Positions 26,905 to 35,434 of a stretch of 64,000 bases of DNA are shown in pieces. Position 1 is the stretch's first letter. Every line of letters starts with the position of its first letter. The position numbers and the translations under genes were made by a program. The notes beneath the pieces were generated by a model that saw nothing but the letters and a program-made list of their open reading frames with translations, ran no database searches and was not told the DNA's origin. This DNA is from Actinomycetaceae bacterium (GTDB taxonomy: Bacteria; Actinomycetota; Actinomycetes; Actinomycetales; Actinomycetaceae): contig JAUNHH010000009.1 of NCBI GenBank assembly GCA_030524055.1, positions 1 to 64,000 on the forward strand, read 5' to 3'.

Positions 26905-26948
26905 ACGAGGGCGGGGCTACTCCTGTGTTCAGGGAGCCCCGCCCTCGT
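26905..26948. terminator. Repeat-word hairpin terminator (copy 1 of 67-bp duplication)
   Basis: ACGAGGGCGGGGCT (26905-26918) pairs with AGCCCCGCCCTCGT (26935-26948). It sits between convergent genes. The 67 bases 26905-26971 are identical to 30075-30141. Confidence 0.8.
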
Positions 26949-26960
26949 CCATGGCTGGCC

Positions 26961-29900
26961 TTAGTCTGCTTCCTGCTCCACATAAACGCGAACCGGGCCA
27001 ATCAAGCCATAATCGCGAATTACAGGTGAAACCGGTTGTGGATCCCCTCCGGATAAGACAGAAAGAATATCGGGAATCTGATCGTAGTATCCGCGTGCTT
27101 TCAGCCGATTATTCAACGAGGACGCTGTGCGAATAGTAATGCGATTATCACCTGGGTGAATAAGGCCAGTAATATCGGCAACCGGGCGGGAAGTATCCAC
27201 ACCAATAGGCTCTGAATCACCGATGCGAATAGAGGCTAAACCACCAGATGTTGAGCCCAAATCCAAAAGAATCCGGCCAGAAGGGATCTCACTAACAGTG
27301 AGTATCCCTTGATATTCACCTACCCCGGAAATATCCGGTCCAATTCCGTCTAAATCCTTCCATGGCGCTAAGGAATGGCTGTTGGTTTCAAGGCGCGTAA
27401 TTGCCGTTGTTGGCCGTATTTCCGTAGTGACATATCCGAGGCCACGATCCTCCTCAATAACCTCGTTTTCACCCGCATCCCAACTTTCAACAGCAATATT
27501 CCAGTGGGAAATCTCTGCTAGTTGAGACAATTGTGCGGGCACACTTTCTACGCCGGAAATAGAGCGGTCGATAGTGAAAAGAGCGACCTCGCCGGGGGCA
27601 ATATTAAGATGTATGCGCGTAATATCGCCGCTGGGCGCACGGTCATAGGACACTCCCCGATAGGATGTGATCAGGCCGTTCCACTGATCGACGCGGAAAA
27701 CACTGCCATGGCCATCAAGGTGCAGGTCAACTATGGCGTTCTCGCTGCTTTCGTAGAGGAAATGGTAGGCGTAAAGATGGAGGAGATCCCCATCTTCACG
27801 CAGGTAGGTGAGGACCTGTTGATTAGGTGCGGAAAACTCTGCCCGCCCCTTCACGCCAAGGCGGCGCAGGGCGTCAACCGTATCTGCAGGAGAATCAACC
27901 TCCACCACGCTGGCCTCTTTAAGCAACTCAGCCATAGTTTCAGCCAGCTCTTCGTCGCGGCCATCCCGCCCGGGAGTGCGCTGGGCAGCACGCTCATGTG
28001 TAATGTACTGGCCGCTCACCAGTAATTTCAGGCTGCGGGCACCATGAACAATAGCTATAACGCATCCTTGGCGTGCCCACTGAAGGAGAAGTTTCGCCAC
28101 ATCAGGATTGAGGGCCTCCTGAAAGACAATCAGCGCTTGGTACCCTGGCCCTTCAGGTTGGACAACGCCGCTACCAAAACTCACCTCCGGGCGCGTCAAT
28201 AATGAGCCGTCGAAAAATTCATAGCTCCATCCCGCATCTTGCATTCCCAGGTCAGCCCACCAATGGTTCTGGCGATTACGCATCCAGAGTGTGCCATAGG
28301 CATCCTCATCAAAAATGCGCTGCCCTTTATCGTCTACTAGGGCCATTCCTGACATATTGTCTACGAAATGATCGGTATATAAAATACCGACATCAATACG
28401 TGGCTTGCCTTGGCGCAGCGCATATTGCAATCGGCCGATCGCCTCATTCCATAAGGGGTAAAACTCCGAAGATGGTTGGCGCCTATCAAAGCGCTCAGAA
28501 AAACGCGACCACATTCCCTCATGCCCTGGCCACTGTGTGCCCGGTGCCCCAGCCATTGATGACCAGCCATGAAGAACAGTTTTCGTTACCCCAGCAGCCA
28601 ATTGCGTAGCAATAATCTGGTCATAGAATCGATGATCCAGCATATGGTTGCGTGTGGTTGCGCCGGTTTCTGACGAGTATTGCTTTCCGAAAAGGTGGGC
28701 CGGGCCAGCAAGAAGACGATAGGCGTCTATTTGTGAACCGAACTCTAATGACTCGGTTTCAATCCCATCGACTTCCGGTCCAGGTCGCGTTAATTCAAAG
28801 GGGAGTCCATAGGAAATCTCTGCGCGCAAAGCAATGCCATTATCGTGAAGGAATGCAGCAAAGGGGCGCAGCATATTTTCGATATAGACATCCGTTAGGG
28901 TTTCCACGTAGTCGTGGCGGACTTTCGCTATTTCTTCGCTCTGGGAATCGCTTGGCTCATAAAGGTACACAGTACTTGCTGCCATCATGGAAGTGCTGCG
29001 TGTCAGGAAAGGTAAATAGGGATCAATATCGTACCCACGGCGCGACGAAAACTCCTCTGAGAAATCAAATCCCCAGAACATGCCACCCTTCCCCCACGTA
29101 TTGAGCTCTAAAGAATCCATATACATTTGAGTGCGTGGATTCTGAGCAATCGTCTTTCGAAGTGCGGGGGTGAGAATAACGGAGTCCCAATAGTCAATAA
29201 CTGCTTGGGCGCCATCGCGATCAATATAATTCACGGTGACATTTCGGCTAGCCGAGGGGCTCGCAGTCTGCCCAGTGCCATGCTGCCAGAAGGTAAAAAG
29301 CAGCCAGTTGCGATTATCTGGAGCCTTCCAGTCCAGTGAGGGGGTCTGCGTTGGTTGGCCTGATATCGGCTCGCCATTGTCGCCGATTGGGCAGGTTATT
29401 GTCGTTGGTCCTGTGACCTGAGATGTCAGAATCTGTGCGGAAGCGAGGTCAAGCACTGGTGCCCCGCTCTCGTCCCCGGAACACGCCTGCCCGGCGGTAG
29501 CAATCGCGACGACAGCCACCAAATGCTCAACAGTAGGTTGGCATCGCTCACCAGGAAGACTTGAGGGTGCACCATCGGTCGCTAAATCAATGGGCGTCAG
29601 TGCCCCTGACCGTTGGCCGTGGATCTGTTCAACGGTGAAATTCAGTTCCTGAGCGGCAGCGCGGTCATCCGGAGTAATTGTTGGGAGATTGGCATTCGAC
29701 CAATTTGTTCCCGAAGTGAATGACACCGACATATTCCGTGCAGTCGTTTCTTCGACAACAAGATGGGAATCATGGGTCCATTCTTCAGAACCCCACCCAT
29801 AGAGAGAATGGTCAATGCCTTCTTCGTCCATCGCCAAAAACTCCATCCCCCCAAATCCAAGGCGATGAGCATGATCGATTTCTGCGCGTAATGTGGCATC

Positions 29901-29996
29901 AGTATGGAATCCTTCAGCAAGCCACCATCGTAATTCGGGCCGATAGTCAATAGGTGGGTGGGATAGTTGCTGACGGAAATTCTCTAAGGCTGACAT
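26961..29996 (-). CDS. GH106-type alpha-L-rhamnosidase
   Basis: 1011-residue glycoside hydrolase resembling family 106, whose members release terminal alpha-L-rhamnose from plant polysaccharides and glycosides. The N-terminus has the family pattern R-P-E-L-R-W-W followed by H-R-L-G-F-G-G-M-E-F and S-F-T-S-G-T-N-W-S; the middle contains the H-D-N-G-I-A-L-R-A-E-I-S-Y-G and Y-S-S-E-T-G-A barrel segments with acidic residues, and the C-terminus is a beta-rich galactose-binding-like domain. No signal peptide is visible, so it probably acts on imported glycosides. AAGGAGA precedes the ATG. It is the last gene of a minus-strand series beginning with the nucleoside hydrolase. Confidence 0.85.
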   Translation of the reverse strand: MSALENFRQQLSHPPIDYRPELRWWLAEGFHTDATLRAEIDHAHRLGFGGMEFLAMDEEGIDHSLYGWGSEEWTHDSHLVVEETTARNMSVSFTSGTNWSNANLPTITPDDRAAAQELNFTVEQIHGQRSGALTPIDLATDGAPSSLPGERCQPTVEHLVAVVAIATAGQACSGDESGAPVLDLASAQILTSQVTGPTTITCPIGDNGEPISGQPTQTPSLDWKAPDNRNWLLFTFWQHGTGQTASPSASRNVTVNYIDRDGAQAVIDYWDSVILTPALRKTIAQNPRTQMYMDSLELNTWGKGGMFWGFDFSEEFSSRRGYDIDPYLPFLTRSTSMMAASTVYLYEPSDSQSEEIAKVRHDYVETLTDVYIENMLRPFAAFLHDNGIALRAEISYGLPFELTRPGPEVDGIETESLEFGSQIDAYRLLAGPAHLFGKQYSSETGATTRNHMLDHRFYDQIIATQLAAGVTKTVLHGWSSMAGAPGTQWPGHEGMWSRFSERFDRRQPSSEFYPLWNEAIGRLQYALRQGKPRIDVGILYTDHFVDNMSGMALVDDKGQRIFDEDAYGTLWMRNRQNHWWADLGMQDAGWSYEFFDGSLLTRPEVSFGSGVVQPEGPGYQALIVFQEALNPDVAKLLLQWARQGCVIAIVHGARSLKLLVSGQYITHERAAQRTPGRDGRDEELAETMAELLKEASVVEVDSPADTVDALRRLGVKGRAEFSAPNQQVLTYLREDGDLLHLYAYHFLYESSENAIVDLHLDGHGSVFRVDQWNGLITSYRGVSYDRAPSGDITRIHLNIAPGEVALFTIDRSISGVESVPAQLSQLAEISHWNIAVESWDAGENEVIEEDRGLGYVTTEIRPTTAITRLETNSHSLAPWKDLDGIGPDISGVGEYQGILTVSEIPSGRILLDLGSTSGGLASIRIGDSEPIGVDTSRPVADITGLIHPGDNRITIRTASSLNNRLKARGYYDQIPDILSVLSGGDPQPVSPVIRDYGLIGPVRVYVEQEAD

Positions 29997-30074
29997 AATG
30001 ATCTCCTTTGATCAGTGGCAGGATCGGGGGATTCGGGTTGAGCACGGGCCGGGTTGGGTGCTGGTTTTCTATAG

Positions 30075-30118
30075 ACGAGGGCGGGGCTACTCCTGTGTTC
30101 AGGGAGCCCCGCCCTCGT
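30075..30118. terminator. Repeat-word hairpin terminator (copy 2 of 67-bp duplication)
   Basis: Identical to the hairpin at 26905-26948. It lies 13 bases past the aldolase stop and would separate aldolase and GH106 transcripts. Confidence 0.8.
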
Positions 30119-30130
30119 CCATGGCTGGCC

Positions 30131-31252
30131 TTAGTCTGCTTTCGCAACCTGACGGCGATAGGCTTCCGCCTCCCAATTCTCAATAAAGTGGCGTTCACGT
30201 TCAGTCATGACGCGGACCTGGCCAATACGATCCGCATCACGAGCCACCCGCAGAGCATCCAGGTAGGTGGCCAAGGCATTATCCGCAGCTGACTGCGAGG
30301 TGCCCGCCGCAATCACTCCCGCGCCAGGAACAATTGCAATAATCGGGTCTCGGCCGTGCACACTGCGGTGATTCTCTACAGCAAGCGGAATATGGTCGCA
30401 ATCCTCACTGGTATTAATCACCACCGGGAAGGAACCGGAGTAGACAATCTGATCAGGGATGAGCGGGCCATCAGAAACGGGGCCACTATTCGGGCCGGAT
30501 GCTTCACGCGCCACGCCCTCCCAGGCGGAGGCAGTGGCTTTTTGGCCCAGAGCCTCGCGGAAACAGGTGGCCAGGCACTCGCGGCGCGCCGCGTCCACCT
30601 CAGGATGGTCGATCTGTGGGACGGGGGTTCCTGCAGCAATCGCCTCAGAAATTTTTGCTGTCAGATTGAGGGTGGCGGCCTCGACCTCGTCAAAAGAATT
30701 CCCCGAGACAATAATGCCGTGATTGCCTAGCAGCGTCACCTTTGGAGCGGGCTTGCCGGTGCGTTGGGTAAAGGCGGTGCGGGCTTCTTCAATGCCGCGC
30801 GCGAGCGGCACACCCGGATCGATGTAATCGACCCACACGGCCTCATCGCCAAGAATGTCGCGAGTCAGGCGCTGGCCGTCATGATTGCAGGTCAAAGCAT
30901 TCGCAGTCAGTGGGTGGAGGTGGAGGACCAGAGTGTCTGGGATGAGCGCGTGGAAGAGGATTTCGACGCTGGGGCGGCGGCCATTCCCATCACCCACCTG
31001 TGCTTTTTCAGCGGCAATACGAACAGGGTCGCCTTCGACTTCCTCGTCGCTGTGGAGGGCGTCAAGGAGGACATCAATACGCAGGGGGACTAGATCTTCA
31101 GCCTTCAAAGTGGCCAGGGGGACGCCACTGGGTTTGATGTGGAGAATGCCGTCAATCTTGACTGAGGCATTGCCGCCACCAGCGCGGGAAAACTCGGTAT
31201 TTCCACCGATTTCATTGGCGAGGCGGATCAGGTCTGTGGTGGGGTCAGCCAT
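30131..31252 (-). CDS. rhaD: Rhamnulose-1-phosphate aldolase, class II
   Basis: 373-residue class II aldolase/adducin-fold protein, most likely cleaving L-rhamnulose-1-phosphate to dihydroxyacetone phosphate and lactaldehyde. The fold is seen in G-G-G-N-A-S-V-K, H-I-K-P-S-G, the metal ligands V-L-H-L-H-P-L-T-A-N and G-N-H-G-I-I-V-S-G. It resembles the aldolase half of bifunctional aldolase/dehydrogenases (RhaE/YuxG) but stops before a dehydrogenase domain, so lactaldehyde oxidation needs another enzyme. The ATG at 31252 is chosen over one at 31303 because AAGGAAGG precedes it. The promoter carries a perfect LacI-type operator. Confidence 0.87.
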   Translation of the reverse strand: MADPTTDLIRLANEIGGNTEFSRAGGGNASVKIDGILHIKPSGVPLATLKAEDLVPLRIDVLLDALHSDEEVEGDPVRIAAEKAQVGDGNGRRPSVEILFHALIPDTLVLHLHPLTANALTCNHDGQRLTRDILGDEAVWVDYIDPGVPLARGIEEARTAFTQRTGKPAPKVTLLGNHGIIVSGNSFDEVEAATLNLTAKISEAIAAGTPVPQIDHPEVDAARRECLATCFREALGQKATASAWEGVAREASGPNSGPVSDGPLIPDQIVYSGSFPVVINTSEDCDHIPLAVENHRSVHGRDPIIAIVPGAGVIAAGTSQSAADNALATYLDALRVARDADRIGQVRVMTERERHFIENWEAEAYRRQVAKAD

Positions 31253-31312
31253 GGGGAAGGTCCCTTCCTTGGGGGTGTCCAGTGGGCCTACAACAGTGAG
31301 CACAGGATGGTC

Positions 31313-31360
31313 GTGAAACGTTTCACAGTGATCCTAAGCGGGGTGGTTCTGCCCTGTCAA
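31313..31360 (-). promoter_or_regulatory. Promoter and perfect LacI operator of rhaD
   Basis: On the minus strand TTGACA (31355-31360), 18 bases, TAGGAT (31331-31336), then the 14-bp perfect palindrome GTGAAACGTTTCAC (31313-31326) over the expected start site: classic repressor geometry. Confidence 0.82.
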
Positions 31361-31363
31361 TGC

Positions 31364-31465
31364 GTTGGTGCCGGGAAGTTGTGTAGGCGTTGGGAAGTTG
31401 TGTAGGTGCCGGGGAGGCTCCCAACGCTGACATATGTTCCCAAGGCCTACATATCTTTTCCGGGC
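31364..31465. repeat. Dispersed GTAGGCGTTGGGAA hairpin element, copy 1
   Basis: Left half repeats TGTAGGCGTTGGGAAGTTG; right half carries complementary TTCCCAA and CCTACATAT. An ~100-base imperfect palindrome related to 33765-33869 and 42231-42312. Two repeat words (31503, 31529) follow. No gene. Confidence 0.75.
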
Positions 31466-31570
31466 AGGAAAGCAGAGCACGAGTTTGGGCAGTATGCGAT
31501 TGACGAGGGCGGGGGCAGGCAGGAAAGGACGAGGGCGGAGCGCAGGAGGACATGCCTGATAGGCGCGGCA

Positions 31571-33607
31571 CTAGTAAGGGATGCGAACTCGGCCAGGGCC
31601 ATGGTGCCCAGTAGGAGTGACAATATGTGCCCCAACGGGCACAACCACAGTCATCCCTTCACCATTGGCTTCAACGCTAATACGCCCATAGGGAGTCATG
31701 ACACTTGTGCGCACCCACTCAAGACCATCAACGAGTGAGGACACTTCGAATGTAGACCAGCCAGGGCTTAAAGGCCGCAAGCCTACAGTTAAATAGGGGA
31801 GCAGTTCAGCAGGGCCCGAGGCCCATGAATGGCACAAGCTTTTCCCGAAAGGCCGTCCATACATTTCCCATGGACTCAGTGCAGCAGGGGTTGCTGCTGC
31901 TGCGGCCCCGCCCTCGTTCAGTGAGACGGAATTGCTCGCCTCCCAAAACTCCTCCCAAAAGGAGACTGCCCCGGCGTCAAGCATTGGTGTCCACCATGTG
32001 CGCAGTAGTGAGAGCGCCTCAGCGCGCATTCCCAACAACCCAAGAGCACGAAGGGCATGGGAACGCATAGAGGGTGTTCCCGAATTGGTGGCGGCAATTA
32101 CTGACGAGAGGGAAGAGCTGGCATTATGGCTTCCCGATACTCCAGCAAGAATGGCTAGCGTATTTGCTAATGGGGCGACCTGTGAATCCTCATCGACATA
32201 TTCTCGCCAAGCCCCGGCATTAGGATCCCAGCCCTTGCAGGCAAGTGTATTAAGGAGGTGCTTTTCGTAGTGCTGCCACCGGTCAATAAAAACAGAATAA
32301 TCGTCGTTAGGGGAAGTGGCTTCAGAGTCAGCAAATAAAACCTGTGCGACTTCGCCCGCGCTTTTCAGGGCCCATGCCCACAGCATTTGGAGAGCAGTAA
32401 CTGGCCGCCCTAGCTCGCAGTGGACTCCCCAGTCAAGAAAAATCCCGTCTGGGTTGGCGGCAATAAATGCATGATCGCCAGGCTGTGGATGCAATAATCC
32501 ATTGGCCGTGGTCCACTGAATGAACTGGTCCATCATTGCATGCATATCCAACCAGCGCTGACGCAAAAATTCGCGGTCACCAAAATAGCGGTAATGAAGA
32601 TTCACAGCAATAACAGACCATAAAGAATAGTCAGCAATGCCATTCACATGTCCGCTGCCAGGACGTGCTAGCGCCGCAATAGTGTCCGCGCTAATCTGTG
32701 CATCTGCCAATGAATAGGCATTCGTTCCAAGGGAAGACGCACAATCAGCCATCCATGGAGTGCGATCACGTTTAATTCCGTCAACAATTAACGTCTGCAT
32801 ACAGGAATGTAATGTGGTGACAGCGGTGCTCCACAGAGTGGTCAGGGTGTCGTCGCTACAGGCAAAAGTCCCGACCTGACCAACCGGACGGCGATGCGCC
32901 CGGACGTCAACATGGACAGCACTGCCACCGCGCACCATCACGTGGTGCATACCTAAACGCTGATCGCTGACCCATACGCCCGGAGATTCGCGCGTAAAAG
33001 ACACATCGAATTCGCGGTGTGCAACAGGTGCAGCCGCTTCAGCCTCGGATTCTCCAACGCCAATCCACGGCAATTCTGCCTCAGGGGTATGGATAACGAC
33101 GCGGCCAAAAAGTGGAGCCGGTGCAGAGAAAAGACCACTGCCATTATCTGTCAGCGGCACTGTGGTAATTGGTTCACCTGCCACATGCGGCGGGATTGAT
33201 GAACCAGGGCGTAGATCTGCGTTTTTCTCTTCAGAGTCTTCCGGCGTGCAAGCTGTGATCTGCACAAAGGGTAGTAGATTTGTGGGAATAGCGAGTGCCG
33301 GTGGGCAGGCATCTAGCTGCACCACAATGCTCTCATGTGGAGTGAGTGGGCCACATTCGATAGGCGACTTTGCCTGACCTAATGGGATATCGCCGCTAAT
33401 AGTGCCATGAGAGTGGAGGAGAATCGCCGCAATGGGTTGAGTGGCCTGAATACGGAAAGAGGCGTGGGTGGCAGGCGCCGACGCAGTGGTTGGGTAGTCC
33501 ACGTGTCGTAGTGAAGCAGCTGAGTCTGCCACTAGTGCTGCCAAAGCTCCGCGAGCAAATTGTCCCTGTGGATAAGCCCAAGTCCACTGAGAATCGAGCG
33601 TTGACAT
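31571..33607 (-). CDS. GH78-type alpha-L-rhamnosidase (six-hairpin)
   Basis: 678-residue glycosidase. The N-terminal third is beta-rich; the catalytic (alpha/alpha)6 domain begins about residue 260 and includes C-M-Q-T-L-I-V-D-G-I-K-R-D-R-T-P-W-M-A-D, the GH78 acidic motif (usually D-G-P/x-x-R-D-R), N-G-I-A-D-Y-S-L-W and D-W-G-V-H-C-E-L-G. A small C-terminal beta domain ends with P-Y-G-R-I-S-V-E. It lacks the additional N-terminal carbohydrate-binding domains of larger GH78 enzymes and has no signal peptide. GGAGG before the ATG at 33607 fixes the start. The chromosomal repeat word appears in frame at 31906 (N-E-G-G-A). Confidence 0.83.
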   Translation of the reverse strand: MSTLDSQWTWAYPQGQFARGALAALVADSAASLRHVDYPTTASAPATHASFRIQATQPIAAILLHSHGTISGDIPLGQAKSPIECGPLTPHESIVVQLDACPPALAIPTNLLPFVQITACTPEDSEEKNADLRPGSSIPPHVAGEPITTVPLTDNGSGLFSAPAPLFGRVVIHTPEAELPWIGVGESEAEAAAPVAHREFDVSFTRESPGVWVSDQRLGMHHVMVRGGSAVHVDVRAHRRPVGQVGTFACSDDTLTTLWSTAVTTLHSCMQTLIVDGIKRDRTPWMADCASSLGTNAYSLADAQISADTIAALARPGSGHVNGIADYSLWSVIAVNLHYRYFGDREFLRQRWLDMHAMMDQFIQWTTANGLLHPQPGDHAFIAANPDGIFLDWGVHCELGRPVTALQMLWAWALKSAGEVAQVLFADSEATSPNDDYSVFIDRWQHYEKHLLNTLACKGWDPNAGAWREYVDEDSQVAPLANTLAILAGVSGSHNASSSLSSVIAATNSGTPSMRSHALRALGLLGMRAEALSLLRTWWTPMLDAGAVSFWEEFWEASNSVSLNEGGAAAAATPAALSPWEMYGRPFGKSLCHSWASGPAELLPYLTVGLRPLSPGWSTFEVSSLVDGLEWVRTSVMTPYGRISVEANGEGMTVVVPVGAHIVTPTGHHGPGRVRIPY

Positions 33608-33764
33608 AAGGACCTCCATTAGGCTCGGGCCGTCGCGGGGTGGGAAGAATGTCGCTATCAGTCCCACTATTCAAACCTGAGTGGGATGAAAATGCATGAG
33701 AAAAGCCGCATCGGCGTGGCATATGGCAGGAAATGCGGTCGGGTTTGAGGCTGGCCGTGTGTGA

Positions 33765-33869
33765 TGTGTAGGCGCCGGGAAGTTGTGTAGGCGTTGGGAA
33801 GTTGTGTCAGCGCCGGGGCACTCCCCGAGGCCTACATATGTTCCCAACGCCTACATATCTTTTTCGGGC
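33765..33869. repeat. Dispersed GTAGGCGTTGGGAA hairpin element, copy 2
   Basis: Best-preserved copy: TGTAGGCGCCGGGAAG, TGTAGGCGTTGGGAAG on the left; ATGTTCCCAACGCCTACATA on the right. Its downstream flank (AACAGAGTACGAG) is shared with copy 1 and runs into a repeat word. Confidence 0.78.
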
Positions 33870-33881
33870 TGAAAACAGAGT

Positions 33882-33948
33882 ACGAGGGCGGGGTAGCTCT
33901 GAGGTGATGAATGTCCAAGCAGCTGCAAAGAGCGAGCCCCGCCCTCGT
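33882..33948 (-). terminator. Repeat-word inverted pair after nucleoside hydrolase gene
   Basis: ACGAGGGCGGGG (33882-33893) and CCCCGCCCTCGT (33937-33948), with an added AGCTC/GAGC pairing inside, lie 8 bases past the stop at 33957. Confidence 0.7.
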
Positions 33949-33956
33949 CAATTACG

Positions 33957-34961
33957 CTATTCGTTTCCCGCGCCAGCCTGCCAATGCGCGAAGGCCGCAA
34001 GCTTATGGAAGAAGTCCTCGAACATCAGGCGAGTATCAAGGCGCGTAAATATACGAATCGACCGCGCATTATGGGCGTGGCGGAAAATGCCTCGATCATC
34101 AATCTGCAAGTGTTCCCATCGCGATTCACTGGAGGACGCATCCATCTCAAATGTCGATTGGAGAGCGGTCAGCAAGACCAATGGAGAATCACCAAGTGCA
34201 TAGGTTTCCGTTGCAGGCAGGCCGAATTCGATTATCTTCTCCGCCACATCACGCAACTCCTGCCACAGCAACGCGCCCACCGGCCCACATGGCCTCACCC
34301 GAGCAGCGAGTTCATCAAAAGAGACCAGGCACTGGCGGTAACGATCCCGCGGCACCACCCACAGAGGCAACGACGACTCATTAATCACTACTGCCGCAGC
34401 CCGCGGATCAATTGCCAAATTGTATTCGGTGTCAGGTGCGCCAGGAGGCGGAGTTGCGCCGCCGGGTATTTCGGATCCGCCAATCCAGACGACCGTTAAA
34501 CGGGAGGCAATCTCTGGACAGGTCAGCCAGGCGCTCGCGGTATCGGTCAGGCCGCCGCCAACAGCGAGGTATAGCGGGTCATCGGTATCGTCGCGCAGGG
34601 CCTCGGCAATGATTCCATCAACCGCTGGTGAGGGCTGAGGTTGACCGTCCTCGCCAATGGGTGTGGGGGAGCCAAGCCAGAGTTTGTCGCCGGGGTCTAT
34701 TCCCATAGCGTCAAAAAGAGTGCGTGCGACTTTTTCCGCGCCGCGCGGGGAGCCGTCATCTCCATGGAAAGGCATATGTGAGCCCAAATGGGAGCAAATA
34801 ATTCCGCGTATTTCGACGCTGGGGGACAGGAGATGGTGCGCTAATTGGTAAAGGTCATCAGGGTCGCCAGCAAAATCATTGTCGATAATGACGCGGCGCC
34901 GCGTGGGTAGTCGAGTGTCGTCACGCCAGGGAAAAGAACCGAGAGGAATGCGGGTGGTCAT
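33957..34961 (-). CDS. Nucleoside hydrolase family protein (IUNH fold)
   Basis: 334-residue protein related to inosine-uridine nucleoside hydrolases, which split N-ribosidic bonds. The calcium-binding N-terminal motif is present as V-I-I-D-N-D-F-A-G-D-P-D-D-L (D-x-D-x-x-x-D-D pattern), and downstream V-G-G-G-L-T-D-T-A, V-W-I-G-G-S and E-Y-N-L-A-I-D-P-x-A-A match the fold (N-x-x-x-D/E-P-E-A-A region). The substrate is unclear, and it may act on another N- or O-glycoside. AGGAG precedes the ATG. Its upstream region has a palindrome also found before the FGGY kinase operon, tying it to that pentose pathway. Confidence 0.8.
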   Translation of the reverse strand: MTTRIPLGSFPWRDDTRLPTRRRVIIDNDFAGDPDDLYQLAHHLLSPSVEIRGIICSHLGSHMPFHGDDGSPRGAEKVARTLFDAMGIDPGDKLWLGSPTPIGEDGQPQPSPAVDGIIAEALRDDTDDPLYLAVGGGLTDTASAWLTCPEIASRLTVVWIGGSEIPGGATPPPGAPDTEYNLAIDPRAAAVVINESSLPLWVVPRDRYRQCLVSFDELAARVRPCGPVGALLWQELRDVAEKIIEFGLPATETYALGDSPLVLLTALQSTFEMDASSSESRWEHLQIDDRGIFRHAHNARSIRIFTRLDTRLMFEDFFHKLAAFAHWQAGAGNE

Positions 34962-35070
34962 GTGGACTCCTGCGGATTTCTATTGACGAGGGCGGGGTCT
35001 GGTGGAGGCAGCGGTGGTGGTGTGCGGCGCTGCTGGTGTTGTGGCGCTGCGGGCAGTGCAGGCTGGATAT

Positions 35071-35088
35071 TCATTCGGTAGTGAATGA
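35071..35088 (-). promoter_or_regulatory. Candidate operator TCATTC-N6-GAATGA upstream of nucleoside hydrolase
   Basis: TCATTCGGTAGTGAATGA matches the palindrome before the FGGY kinase gene (51534-51551) at 15 of 18 positions, suggesting one regulator for both. Confidence 0.55.
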
Positions 35089-35174
35089 CTCTAAGTGCAG
35101 TATAAACCCAGCGGAGAAGCTAGGGAGGAGTTCTACTCATGTAAGGGTTCTCTGCGCATGCAAGCAGGCCCCAC

Positions 35175-35217
35175 TTATGTAGGGGTTTTCCACTTTATGT
35201 CAGTAACCCCTACATAA
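35175..35217. repeat. Hairpin with TTATGTAGGGGTT arms
   Basis: Arms 35175-35187 and 35205-35217 pair over 13 bases. A degenerate direct copy (CATGTAAGGGTT) precedes it at about 35138. It resembles the GTAGGCGTTGGG family but is shorter. Confidence 0.65.
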
Positions 35218-35434
35218 CTTCACGGCGCTGACATATGGTGACGATAATGTGGATGCTCCGGATAGGGCAGTGCTGGACATAGTGGAATGCCGGGCGTGGA
35301 TGTGTCTGCCACAGTGGGCAGATCTACTGAATGTCGCAGGATTGCGACGTATCAACGGGCATTCTGCAGTGAACTCTCCACCCCTACGCCAGTAGCCTTG
35401 AGCTAAGCAAAGATCTGGATAAGGGAGGCTCAAA

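Larger units (their letters stand above)
34986..35434. other. Divergent intergenic region, nucleoside hydrolase/TPR gene
   Basis: Contains a repeat word (34986-34997), the TCATTC palindrome (35071-35088), a 13-bp hairpin (35175-35217) and the leader of the TPR gene (AAGGGAGG ribosome site at about 35421). No gene. Confidence 0.5.
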
